Assembly: GCA_934486915.1 (NCBI GenBank)
Contig: CAKSRC010000007.1
Location: forward strand, 1-49,715
Length of the DNA stretch: 49,715 nt
Source: an uncultured Eubacteriales bacterium
Lineage (GTDB): Bacteria > Bacillota > Clostridia > Oscillospirales > Acutalibacteraceae
Direction of reading: 5' to 3'
Position 1 is the first letter of the stretch; the number at the start of each line of letters is the position of its first letter. A program made the position numbers and the translations under genes. Positions 43,231 to 49,715 of the stretch are shown here, one piece after another. The notes under the pieces were generated by a model. That model was not told where the DNA came from and did not search any database. It was given only the letters and a program-made list of their open reading frames with translations.

Positions 43231-43856
43231 ATATATTTAAGTATATAAATACAAGCCTATTAAAATAATAAAATATAGGTGACTTTCTCCCATCCTCGCC
43301 TCCGGCGGTACTCTAAATCAGTTTATCTATAAACAAAATAATTTCTCTCTATCTTTATAATGCAGATCCTCGCCTGCCACATAAAACAATAAATAGTGAA
43401 TTTCATAACATAAATATACATAAGCCACTCCACCTTGCTCATAAAGAATGCTTGTACACTTAGATTTACCTTTATGTACATATCATGCGTTATCTGATTC
43501 ACCAAAATAGCATTTTGTTTCTAATATACGAGACTTTATTATTTCTGCGTTTATGTTTCTACAAAGTAGCTTTCCTATAGGCTCCGGTATCATTTCTAAA
43601 GCCAATTTTTATAAAATGTAGGGTCTATGCGCATAAAAGTTCCTCGTCTCAATAATTAGTTTATTATATTTTATATCTATTTTAAAACTTAAACAATATT
43701 TTTGTGTTTGTCTGATTAAACTAAATAGATTATACTATATGTTTGTTGAATGTGTAATTTATTTGAACTGTATAAAAGGTTGACAAAAGTGTTTTTAAAA
43801 TTGATGCTACCATTGCTAATATAATTATGCTATAATATTTTTTAAGAGGTGAATAT
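43226..43856. other. Intergenic region of 631 bp, no gene
   Basis: Holds one copy of the dispersed structured repeat (43278-43385) near its left end. The rest is AT-rich, with stop codons in every frame and only short frames without ribosome sites. TATAAT sequences at 43820 and 43831 probably belong to the promoter of the glycosyltransferase gene, but I could not match a convincing -35 box; a TTGACA at 43780 is too far away. Confidence 0.7.
43278..43385. repeat. Dispersed structured repeat, copy A
   Basis: Shares about 90 bp (core 43295-43385) with copies B and C near 47.4 and 47.6 kb: hairpin CGCC-TCC-GGCG, then TACTCTAAA, CAGTTTATCTATAAAC, a CT-rich stretch, and the hairpin GCAG...CCTGC ending in CACATAAAA. 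Left of the core, GGTGACTTTCTCC corresponds weakly to the GGCGACTTTCGCC hairpin of the other copies. It has a few substitutions and no tRNA end or terminator beside it. Confidence 0.85.
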
Positions 43857-44918
43857 ATGGAATTTAAGGAAAATATAGGGATAATAATACCTTCTTTTGA
43901 GCCTGATGAAAAATTATTAATGCTTCTCAAAGATTTAAATAATTCAAAATTTAGAAAAATTATTGTGATTGATGATGGAAGTGGAGATAATTATGATCAT
44001 TACTTTAAAGAAGCTAGCAATAAATATGGATGTGTTGTTTTAAAACATAATGTTAACCAAGGCAAGGGCCGAGCAATAAAAACTGCATTTAATTATATTT
44101 TAAATGAAAGAGAAGACTTAATTGGTGCAGTAACAGTAGATTCTGATGGTCAACATAAAATACACGATATAAAAAATTGTTGTGAAGCTTTATATGAAAA
44201 TCCAAATAAATTAATAATGGGATGCAGAGATTTCTTGAGCAAAAATAGTACAATCCCGTTTAGAAGTAAATTTGGTAATGTTATGACCCACAAAGTTTTA
44301 AAGATATTTTGCGGAATAAATTTAACGGATACTCAAACGGGATTAAGAGGATTTTCTAAGAAATTAATGAAAACATTTTTAAAAACTGATGGTGAACGTT
44401 TTGAATATGAAATGCACATGATTTTAGATGCTCATGAAAATAAAATAGAAATGTTGGAGATACCAATAGAAACTGTATATATAGAAGAAAACAAGACATC
44501 TCATTTTAATCCGTTGCTTGATTCAATGAGGATATATACGGTGTTTTCAAAATTTATATTGTCTTCAGTAGCATCATTTTTAATAGACATAACTATTTTT
44601 ACAATTTTAGCAGCTTATCTTAAAAATATAATTCCATCTTATATAGTTGTTTCGACATATACAGCAAGGGTTATTTCTGCACTATGTAATTATTTAATAA
44701 ATAAAAATAAAGTGTTTAAAAATGAATCTAAAAGTCCAACAATGCTTGTAAAATATGTTGCCCTATGCTTTGCGCAAGTAACATTATCTGCATTTTCAAC
44801 CCATTATTTATTTAATTTAACTCATATAAATGTTACATTAACAAAAGTTATTGTAGACACTATATTGTTTTTATTAAGTTTTAGAATTCAAAGAGGTTGG
44901 GTATTTAAAAAGTCATGA
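43857..44918 (+). CDS. Glycosyltransferase family 2 fused to a GtrA-like membrane domain
   Basis: 353 aa. Residues about 5-225 are a GT2 of the dolichyl/undecaprenyl-phosphate sugar synthase type: IIPSFEPDEKLLMLL, VIDDGSGDNYD, HNVNQGKGRAIKTAF, VTVDSDGQH (the DxD motif as DSD) and DTQTGLRGFSKKL. Residues about 235-353 are GtrA-like with four membrane helices (SVASFLIDITIFTILAAYL and following). The fusion would make and flip a lipid-linked sugar. The next gene, overlapping by 4 bp, is the likely user. Sequence is visibly more AT-rich than neighbouring genes. GAGGTGA ribosome site. Confidence 0.9.
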   Translation: MEFKENIGIIIPSFEPDEKLLMLLKDLNNSKFRKIIVIDDGSGDNYDHYFKEASNKYGCVVLKHNVNQGKGRAIKTAFNYILNEREDLIGAVTVDSDGQHKIHDIKNCCEALYENPNKLIMGCRDFLSKNSTIPFRSKFGNVMTHKVLKIFCGINLTDTQTGLRGFSKKLMKTFLKTDGERFEYEMHMILDAHENKIEMLEIPIETVYIEENKTSHFNPLLDSMRIYTVFSKFILSSVASFLIDITIFTILAAYLKNIIPSYIVVSTYTARVISALCNYLINKNKVFKNESKSPTMLVKYVALCFAQVTLSAFSTHYLFNLTHINVTLTKVIVDTILFLLSFRIQRGWVFKKS

Positions 44919-46741
44919 TATTAAAATTAATTATATTTTTGTTGATATTTGTTGGATTGTTTCTTTTAGTATATGATAAAATGAAAATTAATACAGCATT
45001 TGTGCCAATAGTAACTATGTCCATAGTTATGTGTTGTATATATGTAGCAGGACTATTGAACATACTGAATTTATCTACACTTCTGTTGGCTTTTTTAGGA
45101 GTAGCTTCATTTTTTGTATATATGTTAAAAATATTAAAAAAACAATTTTGTATAAAACCATTTTTTTGTCCCGGAATTATTATATTTGCGGTACTTTCTG
45201 TTTACTTTTTCATAATGTTAAGAGGCGTTAATTTATTGCATTATGATAATTTTTCACACTGGGGTTCTATTGTAAAGGAAATGTTTTACTATAATTCCTT
45301 TCCCGATGAAAGATCAATAATTATTTTTAGAAATTACCCACCAGGATCGGCTTCATTTATTTATTTTATATGTAAAGTGTTAGGATATACAGAAAGCCAT
45401 GCTTTAATGGCTCAGTCTTTATTAATAGCATCGTCTGTGGCTGCATTGTTTTGCAAAGTTAAACTTAAGGATATTTCTTATTTTGTTTCTCTTTTTATAA
45501 TATCAATATGCTCTGTTTGTATTTTAAGCTATGATGACTCAACTTTGCATATATATAATTTATTGGTAGATGCTTTGTTAGGCTTTATGGTAGCTGTATC
45601 TATAGTAATTTCATACTATTATAAAGATAATTTGAAAAAACTTTTTTATACAAATATCTTTCCGCTTACCGCATTAACGTTAATTAAAGATAGTGGTAAG
45701 ATATTCCTGTTTGTTGTATGTATATACATTTTTATTTTAGTTACAAATCATTTTAAAAATATAGCAAAGAAACAATGTTTATATACTGTGTTATTGGCTT
45801 TGATTCCGGTTTTTGCTAGTGGCACTTTGTGGAAAGCATATAATAAAAAAGCTTATATGTTTACTCCTTTTAATTCAAATAAATTTGCATTTAATCCTGT
45901 TAATATAATTAATATATGGAGAAAGAAACCACCACAATATTTAAATAATATTTTTTTAAAAATGGTTGGCGCAGTTTTTAATTTTAATCAAATAAATACT
46001 AAAATATTAATATTAATTAATTTAACCTCTGTTTTGGCTATTATTTTATTATTTATTTTTAAAAAAAATTATTCATTAATTTTAAAAACTTTTATATGTA
46101 CTAATACATTAGGAGTTTTGTATTTATTTAATTTATATATACTATATACCGCAATAATGGATGAAGTAGAGGGAAGCGCCATTTCAGCATTTGACAGATA
46201 TCTTTCTACCTTTGTTATCATTTTATTTTTGTTGCAGTCACTGGCTGTTATTCATACATCATGTAGAACAATTGGTAATAAGTACTTTATTAAGCCTTTT
46301 ATATTAGTAACATTAATTGTGCTTTCTGTTATATCTGTTAAGCCTAATTTAGTTAAAATAATTGTTAAGCCGGATAATAGAAATTTTAGAAGGTATGATA
46401 TACAAAAAACATGCGAAAAAGAAAAATCGCATTTAATTAGAGATAAAAAGTGGGCTGTGTATGTGGGAAAAAGTGATCCCTCATCTGGATATTATTACTA
46501 TTTATCAACCTATGAATTGTTATCTAAAGAATGTTCCATTATAAATTCTGATAATATGAATAGTATTAAAGCTTTTAAAAATATAGAAAATTCAGAATAT
46601 TTAATGCTTACCACAGATAATGAATCTTTCTGGAAAAATATATCAATAAATGATATTAATGTTGATGATATAGATGGTTCATTATATTCAATATCAAAGT
46701 CAGATGGAAAATTATGCTTTACTAGAGTGGACAAAGACTAA
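44915..46741 (+). CDS. Multi-pass membrane protein, probable GT-C glycosyltransferase
   Basis: 608 aa, about twelve hydrophobic segments, with a short soluble tail after residue about 480. The first outside loop contains RGVNLLHYDNFSHWGSIVKEMFYY and RNYPPGSASFIYFI, an acidic residue after the first helices followed by a proline-rich loop, as in GT-C enzymes that use lipid-phosphate sugars. No named family recognised. Overlaps the GT2-GtrA gene by 4 bp (ATGA), so the pair works together: Und-P-sugar synthesis and flipping, then transfer to a wall polymer or glycolipid. The acceptor is unknown. Terminator about 35 bp after the stop. Confidence 0.75.
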   Translation: MILKLIIFLLIFVGLFLLVYDKMKINTAFVPIVTMSIVMCCIYVAGLLNILNLSTLLLAFLGVASFFVYMLKILKKQFCIKPFFCPGIIIFAVLSVYFFIMLRGVNLLHYDNFSHWGSIVKEMFYYNSFPDERSIIIFRNYPPGSASFIYFICKVLGYTESHALMAQSLLIASSVAALFCKVKLKDISYFVSLFIISICSVCILSYDDSTLHIYNLLVDALLGFMVAVSIVISYYYKDNLKKLFYTNIFPLTALTLIKDSGKIFLFVVCIYIFILVTNHFKNIAKKQCLYTVLLALIPVFASGTLWKAYNKKAYMFTPFNSNKFAFNPVNIINIWRKKPPQYLNNIFLKMVGAVFNFNQINTKILILINLTSVLAIILLFIFKKNYSLILKTFICTNTLGVLYLFNLYILYTAIMDEVEGSAISAFDRYLSTFVIILFLLQSLAVIHTSCRTIGNKYFIKPFILVTLIVLSVISVKPNLVKIIVKPDNRNFRRYDIQKTCEKEKSHLIRDKKWAVYVGKSDPSSGYYYYLSTYELLSKECSIINSDNMNSIKAFKNIENSEYLMLTTDNESFWKNISINDINVDDIDGSLYSISKSDGKLCFTRVDKD

Positions 46742-46775
46742 AGATATATTTAATAATCACTTAATTATAAAGTTA

Positions 46776-46806
46776 GCTCCTTATTTTTTATAAGGAGCCG
46801 GCTTTT
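46776..46806 (+). terminator. Terminator after the glycosyltransferase pair
   Basis: GCTCCTTAT (46776-46784) pairs with ATAAGGAGC (46790-46798), followed by CGGCTTTTGCTTT. Good stem with a moderate T-rich tail. Confidence 0.75.
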
Positions 46807-47022
46807 GCTTTACTATAAAAAATAAACAACGCCCTGAGTAATCAATGCGTTGTTCTTATATTGCTTTGATTGGTGCAACTTTGAGTATATAAAGCTGACT
46901 ATGAGAGCCAATAATGTCGTATATTTAGCACTACAATTTTACAGCTTTTTAATGGTGAAAAATATATTTTATGTTTTTAGTATGCTTAAAGACATATAGA
47001 TTTAATAAAAGGAATAAGTAGA

Positions 47023-47254
47023 TTGAATGAATTTAAAATTAAGCAAAACTCAACTGAATTGTCAAACCAAGTGGTATGATTAGATATTAAAAATAGTACT
47101 AATTATAAAAAGGTATCAGAAATTTTAAAATCTATAAAGGCTCAAAAAGTATAGAGATTTATTACAAAATGATAGGACATATACAAATTTCAAATATGAC
47201 TCGACTGAAAAAGGAGAACCTTATAAAAATTTGGGAACGCATAAAAAAGAGTAG
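47023..47254 (+). pseudogene. Possible remnant of a small gene
   Basis: Two protein-like stretches in different frames, with in-frame stops at about 47077 and 47152 and a frame change near 47160. No start codon with a ribosome site. Too degraded to name; it could also be chance, since AT-rich DNA readily yields Lys/Asn/Ile text. Confidence 0.25.
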
Positions 47255-47353
47255 ATTGTTTAAACACAATCTTGCTCTACTTTCAGAGAGTAGTTAATAA
47301 GAAAGCCACATGTCCCTTATAACTGCTCAATATAGTCGAAGTGTCAGCTCCCG

Positions 47354-47460
47354 AAGGCGACTTTCGCCTCTCTCGCCTCCGGCGGTACTCTAAACCAGTT
47401 TATCTATAAACAAAATAATTCCTTTCTATCTTTGTAATGCAGGTCCTCGCCTGCCACATA
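47354..47460. repeat. Dispersed structured repeat, copy B
   Basis: Contains three short hairpins: GGCGA-CTTT-CGCC, CGCC-TCC-GGCG and GCAGG-TCCTCG-CCTGC, with CAGTTTATCTATAAACAAAA between. Same orientation as copies A and C. No reading frame of note. Confidence 0.88.
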
Positions 47461-47466
47461 AAAAAC

Positions 47467-47505
47467 AAAAAAGTATGCAAACCCTCAAGTCTGCATACTA
47501 CTTTT
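47467..47505 (-). terminator. Duplicate of the tRNA-Pro terminator
   Basis: AGTATGCA and TGCATACT with a 12-nt loop, T-run on the minus strand. One base in the loop differs from the copy at 47640. Confidence 0.7.
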
Positions 47506-47528
47506 TGGTCGAGGTGACAGGGCTCGAA
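47506..47528 (-). repeat. Exact copy of the last 23 nt of tRNA-Pro
   Basis: Identical to 47678-47700: encoded CCA, discriminator A, 3' acceptor strand and T-stem into the T-loop. The rest of the tRNA is missing, so this is not a functional tRNA. Confidence 0.9.
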
Positions 47529-47633
47529 GGCGACTTTCGCCTCTCTCGCCTCCGGCGGTACTCTAAACCAGTTTACCTATAAACAAAATAATTTCTCTCT
47601 ATCTTTGTAATGCAGGTCCTCGCCTGCCACATA
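47527..47633. repeat. Dispersed structured repeat, copy C
   Basis: Nearly identical to copy B over its whole length (a few substitutions, for example GTTTACC instead of GTTTATC and ATTTCTCTC instead of ATTCCTTTC), and joined to the tRNA-Pro fragment on its left. Confidence 0.88.
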
Positions 47634-47639
47634 AAAAAC

Positions 47640-47677
47640 AAAAAGTATGCAAACCTTCAAGTCTGCATACTACTTTT
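47640..47677 (-). terminator. tRNA-Pro terminator
   Basis: Starts immediately at the encoded CCA of tRNA-Pro. AAAAAGTAGTATGCA / TGCATACTTTTT hairpin followed by TGTTTTTT on the minus strand. Confidence 0.85.
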
Positions 47678-47754
47678 TGGTCGAGGTGACAGGGCTCGAA
47701 CCTGCGGCATCTTGGTCCCAAACCAAGCACTCTACCAAACTGAGCTACACCTCG
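47678..47754 (-). tRNA. tRNA-Pro (anticodon TGG), CCA encoded
   Basis: 77 nt including CCA. Acceptor CGAGGTG/CACCTCG, D-arm with GTAGCTCAGTTTGGTAGAG, anticodon stem CTTGG/CCAAG with loop TTTGGGA, so the anticodon is TGG (proline, reads CCN with U34), T-arm with GGTTCGAGCC. Discriminator A, normal for tRNA-Pro. No other tRNA is adjacent. A terminator begins at its 3' end, and fragments of its 3' end are repeated downstream. Confidence 0.97.
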
Positions 47755-47913
47755 TTGTCTCTCACAACAATATTTATTATATAATAACTTAATCCAAATG
47801 TCAACACTTTTTTTAAATTTTTTAATAGCAAAATTTAAATCAAAAATATGTAAGTATATGCTTAAATCATATTTACAAATACGACCTAAACATACAATCA
47901 TTAATGTGTTTGA

Positions 47914-48621
47914 TTATGCTAAAAGAGTTTTATTTATTTCTATAAAAGTGTCATTAACCACTTTCCCGTCTCTAATGGTAATTTTTCTCTTTGCCATGTC
48001 TGCAATTTTATCATCATGAGTTATCAATATAACTGTTTTCCCACTTTGATTTATTTTTTTTAAAATGTTTATTATATCGTCGCCCGATTTAGAATCAAGA
48101 TTTCCCGTTGGTTCATCAGCCAATATTATAGATGGCTCGGCAGCTAATGCCCTTGCTATTGCAACTCTTTGCTGTTGTCCGCCTGACATTTGTGAAGGTT
48201 TGTGATCAAGTCTCTTCTCAAGTCCTACTTGCCTTAGTGACTTAAGTGCCAACTCTTTTCTTTTATAGTGTGGAGTTTTTCTATATATAAGAGGTAATTC
48301 TACATTTTCAATAGCACTAAGCCCCGCAATAAGATTAAAACCTTGAAAAATAAATCCTATTTTGTGGTTTCTTATGTTTGAAAGCTCATTATCCTTCATA
48401 GATGAAACATCTTTAGAATCCAAAAAATATTTTCCCCTCGATGGCACGTCTAAAACTCCCAATATGTTCATAAGAGTGGATTTCCCTGAACCAGATTTAC
48501 CTATTATTGCGACAAACTCACCTTCATATATGTCAAGACTAATATCATCTATAGCCCGTATTTCCCGTTCTCCGGAATTGTAAGTTTTGAATATGTGTTC
48601 AACCTTAATAAGAGGATACAT
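47914..48621 (-). CDS. ABC transporter ATP-binding protein (MacB/LolD/FtsE class)
   Basis: 235 aa, complete. Walker A IGKSGSGKSTLMNILG (about 38-53), Q-loop FIFQGFNLIAG, signature MSGGQQQRVAIARALA, Walker B IILADEPTGNLDS and the switch His in LITHDDKIADMAKR. The opening YPLIKVEHIFKTYNSGEREIRAIDDISLDIY is that of MacB-type exporters of peptides, antibiotics or lipoproteins. No permease gene is adjacent: the next gene upstream is smpB on the other strand, downstream is tRNA-Pro. The partner must lie elsewhere or be lost. No terminator could be identified. Confidence 0.93.
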   Translation of the reverse strand: MYPLIKVEHIFKTYNSGEREIRAIDDISLDIYEGEFVAIIGKSGSGKSTLMNILGVLDVPSRGKYFLDSKDVSSMKDNELSNIRNHKIGFIFQGFNLIAGLSAIENVELPLIYRKTPHYKRKELALKSLRQVGLEKRLDHKPSQMSGGQQQRVAIARALAAEPSIILADEPTGNLDSKSGDDIINILKKINQSGKTVILITHDDKIADMAKRKITIRDGKVVNDTFIEINKTLLA

Positions 48622-48812
48622 TGCAATTTACCTTTACTTTCTATATATTTTATATTTTAGTATTTTTCATACTATTATCAAACATACATATACAAAAATA
48701 AAAACTTTAAAATTATTTAAATGTTATTAATAAAATACCCCCATTTTATAAATTTGATATTGAATTTACTTATAAATTATGATATCATGGTCAATAGTAC
48801 ATAAGGAGATTA

Positions 48813-49283
48813 ATGAATATGCTTAAAGAACCATCTAAAACAATTTCTCAAAATAAAAAAGCCTATCATGATTACTTTATCCTTGATCAATATGAAGCAG
48901 GTATAGAGCTTTGCGGAACTGAGGTAAAGTCTTTAAGGCAAGGCAAAGTAAATTTAAAAGATTCCTGGTGTTCAGTTGTAAACGGTGAATTATTAATAAA
49001 TGGTATGCATATAAGTTCTTATGAGCAAGGCAACATTTTTAATAAGGACCCTATGAGAGTAAGAAAACTTTTAATGCATAAAAAAGAAATCCTGCACTTG
49101 TATGGAAAAGTCAAACAAGATGGCTGTTCATTAATACCACTTTCATTATATTTTAAAGGTTCTAAAGTGAAGGTTAAAGTAGGCTTATGTAAAGGTAAAA
49201 AGTTATACGATAAAAGAAACGATATAGCAAAACGAGATGCAGCTCGAAATATCGAAAGAGCTTTGAAAGAAAGGCAAAGATAA
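48813..49283 (+). CDS. smpB: SsrA-binding protein SmpB
   Basis: Binds tmRNA for trans-translation of stalled ribosomes. 156 aa; NKKAYHDYFILDQYEAGIELCGTEVKSLRQGKVNLKDSW is the core oligonucleotide-binding start, followed by IPLSLYFKGSKVKVKVGLCKGKKLYDKRN and a basic tail (RALKERQR). Two ATGs (48813 and 48819) lie 4 and 10 nt after AAGGAG; the first is used here but the second is equally likely. tmRNA begins 10 bp after its stop, so they probably share a transcript. Confidence 0.97.
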   Translation: MNMLKEPSKTISQNKKAYHDYFILDQYEAGIELCGTEVKSLRQGKVNLKDSWCSVVNGELLINGMHISSYEQGNIFNKDPMRVRKLLMHKKEILHLYGKVKQDGCSLIPLSLYFKGSKVKVKVGLCKGKKLYDKRNDIAKRDAARNIERALKERQR

Positions 49284-49293
49284 TTAATATTAT

Positions 49294-49644
49294 GGGGGCG
49301 TAAAGGTTTCGACGGGGATTATGAGCCTTGGTAAGCGAGTAGCGTTTTGGAAAACGCTTTAAAAATTCCTAAATTTTAAAATTAAACGACAACAATAACG
49401 TTGCGTACGCAGCCTAATTAGGCTACCGTCTTTGTTTAGAATACTGCGGCTTTTCAAAGGCGTCGATTAGCAGTGAACGTGAATAAAAGACAGTCTTGGC
49501 TTTTATCATGACTTAAAGACTACCGGCTTATTTAGCCTGTTATTGGGCGAAATAATGTGGGGAATCAGAAATCAATAACTATACTCGTAGAAATCCATTG
49601 TGAGTGATTTTCGGACAGGGGTTCGACTCCCCTCGCCTCCACCA
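49294..49644 (+). ncRNA. ssrA: Transfer-messenger RNA (tmRNA)
   Basis: About 351 nt with CCA encoded. 5' end GGGGGCGTAAAGGTTTCGAC pairs with 3' end CGCCTCC-ACCA. The T-arm GGGGTTCGACTCCCC is visible at the end. The tag frame ends at 49415-49417 (TAA) and reads ...NDNNNVAYAA; the resume codon cannot be fixed by eye. The stop lies in a palindromic hairpin AGCCTAATTAGGCT. A -35/-10 pair (TTGAAA at 49263, TAATAT at 49285, spacer 16) inside and after the smpB end may serve as its own promoter, but sits very close to the mature 5' end. Confidence 0.96.
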
Positions 49645-49678
49645 TTGGAGTATTATCCGAACACCATATTATATTGTT

Positions 49679-49710
49679 AAAGCACCGCTGGTAACGACGG
49701 TGCTTTTTTA
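49679..49710 (+). terminator. tmRNA terminator
   Basis: AAAGCACCG (49679-49687) pairs with CGGTGCTTT (49698-49706), followed by a T-run. Lies 35 nt after the tmRNA CCA. Confidence 0.9.
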
Positions 49711-49715
49711 GTTTT

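Larger units (their letters stand above)
46742..47334. other. Intergenic region with hairpins and traces of a decayed reading frame
   Basis: A terminator follows the glycosyltransferase pair. A second hairpin AACAACGC/GCGTTGTT lies at 46825-46854. Between about 47023 and 47254 the bases read as protein-like text in two frames broken by stops (NEFKIKQNSTELSNQ, LDIKNSTNYKKVSEILKSIK, then DRTYTNFKYDSTEKGEPYKN after a frame change), ending at a TAG before a GATTGT/ACAATC hairpin. This may be a gene remnant; no parent family recognised. Confidence 0.4.
47335..47677 (-). repeat. Tandem array: two units of tRNA 3' end, structured repeat and terminator
   Basis: Read on the plus strand: a degenerate tRNA 3' end (47335-47355), repeat copy B (47354-47460), a terminator hairpin (47467-47505), an exact 23-nt copy of the tRNA-Pro 3' end (47506-47528), repeat copy C (47527-47633), a second terminator hairpin (47640-47677), then intact tRNA-Pro (47678-47754). 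Period is 172-173 bp. Units are nearly identical to each other. Transcribed from tRNA-Pro (minus strand) each unit would be terminator, repeat, tRNA end. Confidence 0.85.

Noticed and set aside
43323..43505. 60-aa minus-strand frame at repeat copy A
   Set aside because: Its end is the antisense of the repeat; no ribosome site and no protein-like pattern.
47335..47754. Prophage or integrative element attachment sites with an integrated element
   Set aside because: The distance between tRNA 3' copies is only 172 bp and no integrase is present; reported instead as an unexplained tandem array.
47610..47792. 60-aa plus-strand frame containing GRGDRARTCG
   Set aside because: It is the antisense translation of tRNA-Pro and its repeat; this text is a well-known spurious protein at tRNA genes.
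47599..47901. 100-aa minus-strand frame over tRNA-Pro
   Set aside because: Runs through the intact tRNA and repeat copy C with no ribosome site.
1..49715. CRISPR array or classic insertion sequence
   Set aside because: No regularly spaced short repeats and no transposase-like frame were found in the window; the only tandem repeat is the two-unit tRNA-Pro array.

Overview
The window looks like a chromosomal segment of a low-GC, endospore-forming member of the Clostridia (Firmicutes). Signs of this are the AT-rich sequence, AGGAGG-type ribosome sites, two sporulation genes (spoIIR, yunB), a CIRCE-controlled groESL, a Clostridia-type V-ATPase operon, and the scr/ffs-dnaX-ybaB-recR order known from Bacillus. 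Genus cannot be fixed from the sequence alone.

Left third (0.1-17 kb). A nine-gene V-type ATPase operon (H/G-C-I-K-F-E-A-B-D) runs leftward from a clear promoter at 8.9 kb to a terminator at 0.1 kb. Divergent from it runs an Lrp/AsnC regulator, a class I aminotransferase (alaR-alaT-like) and ispE, followed by spoIIR with an inverted repeat over its ribosome site. An isolated 595-aa protein of unknown function (12.5-14.3 kb) carries a His...NCxxFV signature like the permuted NlpC/P60 (LRAT-like) hydrolases. Convergent to it is the SRP RNA-dnaX-ybaB-recR unit.

Middle (17-35 kb). This holds a DUF4364 gene, an MscS channel, a membrane-anchored cohesin-like surface protein and a DUF421/YetF protein. 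A leftward housekeeping operon, alaS-hinT-phosphoribosyltransferase-comEC-holA-rnmV, starts at a near-consensus promoter at 28.55 kb. Next come an FkbM-type methyltransferase, a 6S-like small RNA candidate, an amidase divergent from a penicillin-binding transpeptidase, groESL with CIRCE, and rnpB.

Right third (35-49.7 kb). A compact divergent regulatory module (XRE repressor plus degenerate ImmA-like protein against a 70-aa protein plus a sigma-region-4-like protein) has three similar palindromes in the shared control region. It is followed by coaX, ligA, yunB and secDF, all leftward. An AT-rich envelope-glycosylation pair (GT2-GtrA fusion plus GT-C-like membrane protein) is flanked by copies of a structured repeat of about 105 bp. 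The right-hand copies sit in a tandem array beside tRNA-Pro, in which the tRNA 3' end and its terminator are duplicated. The window ends with a lone ABC ATPase, smpB, tmRNA (ssrA) and its terminator.

Most likely to repay a second look: the tRNA-Pro/terminator/repeat array and its relation to the glycosylation island, the NlpC/P60-like protein, the XRE/sigma-like module, and several conserved enzymes whose key motifs differ (ComEC metal site, PBP KTA box, ImmA KELAH).
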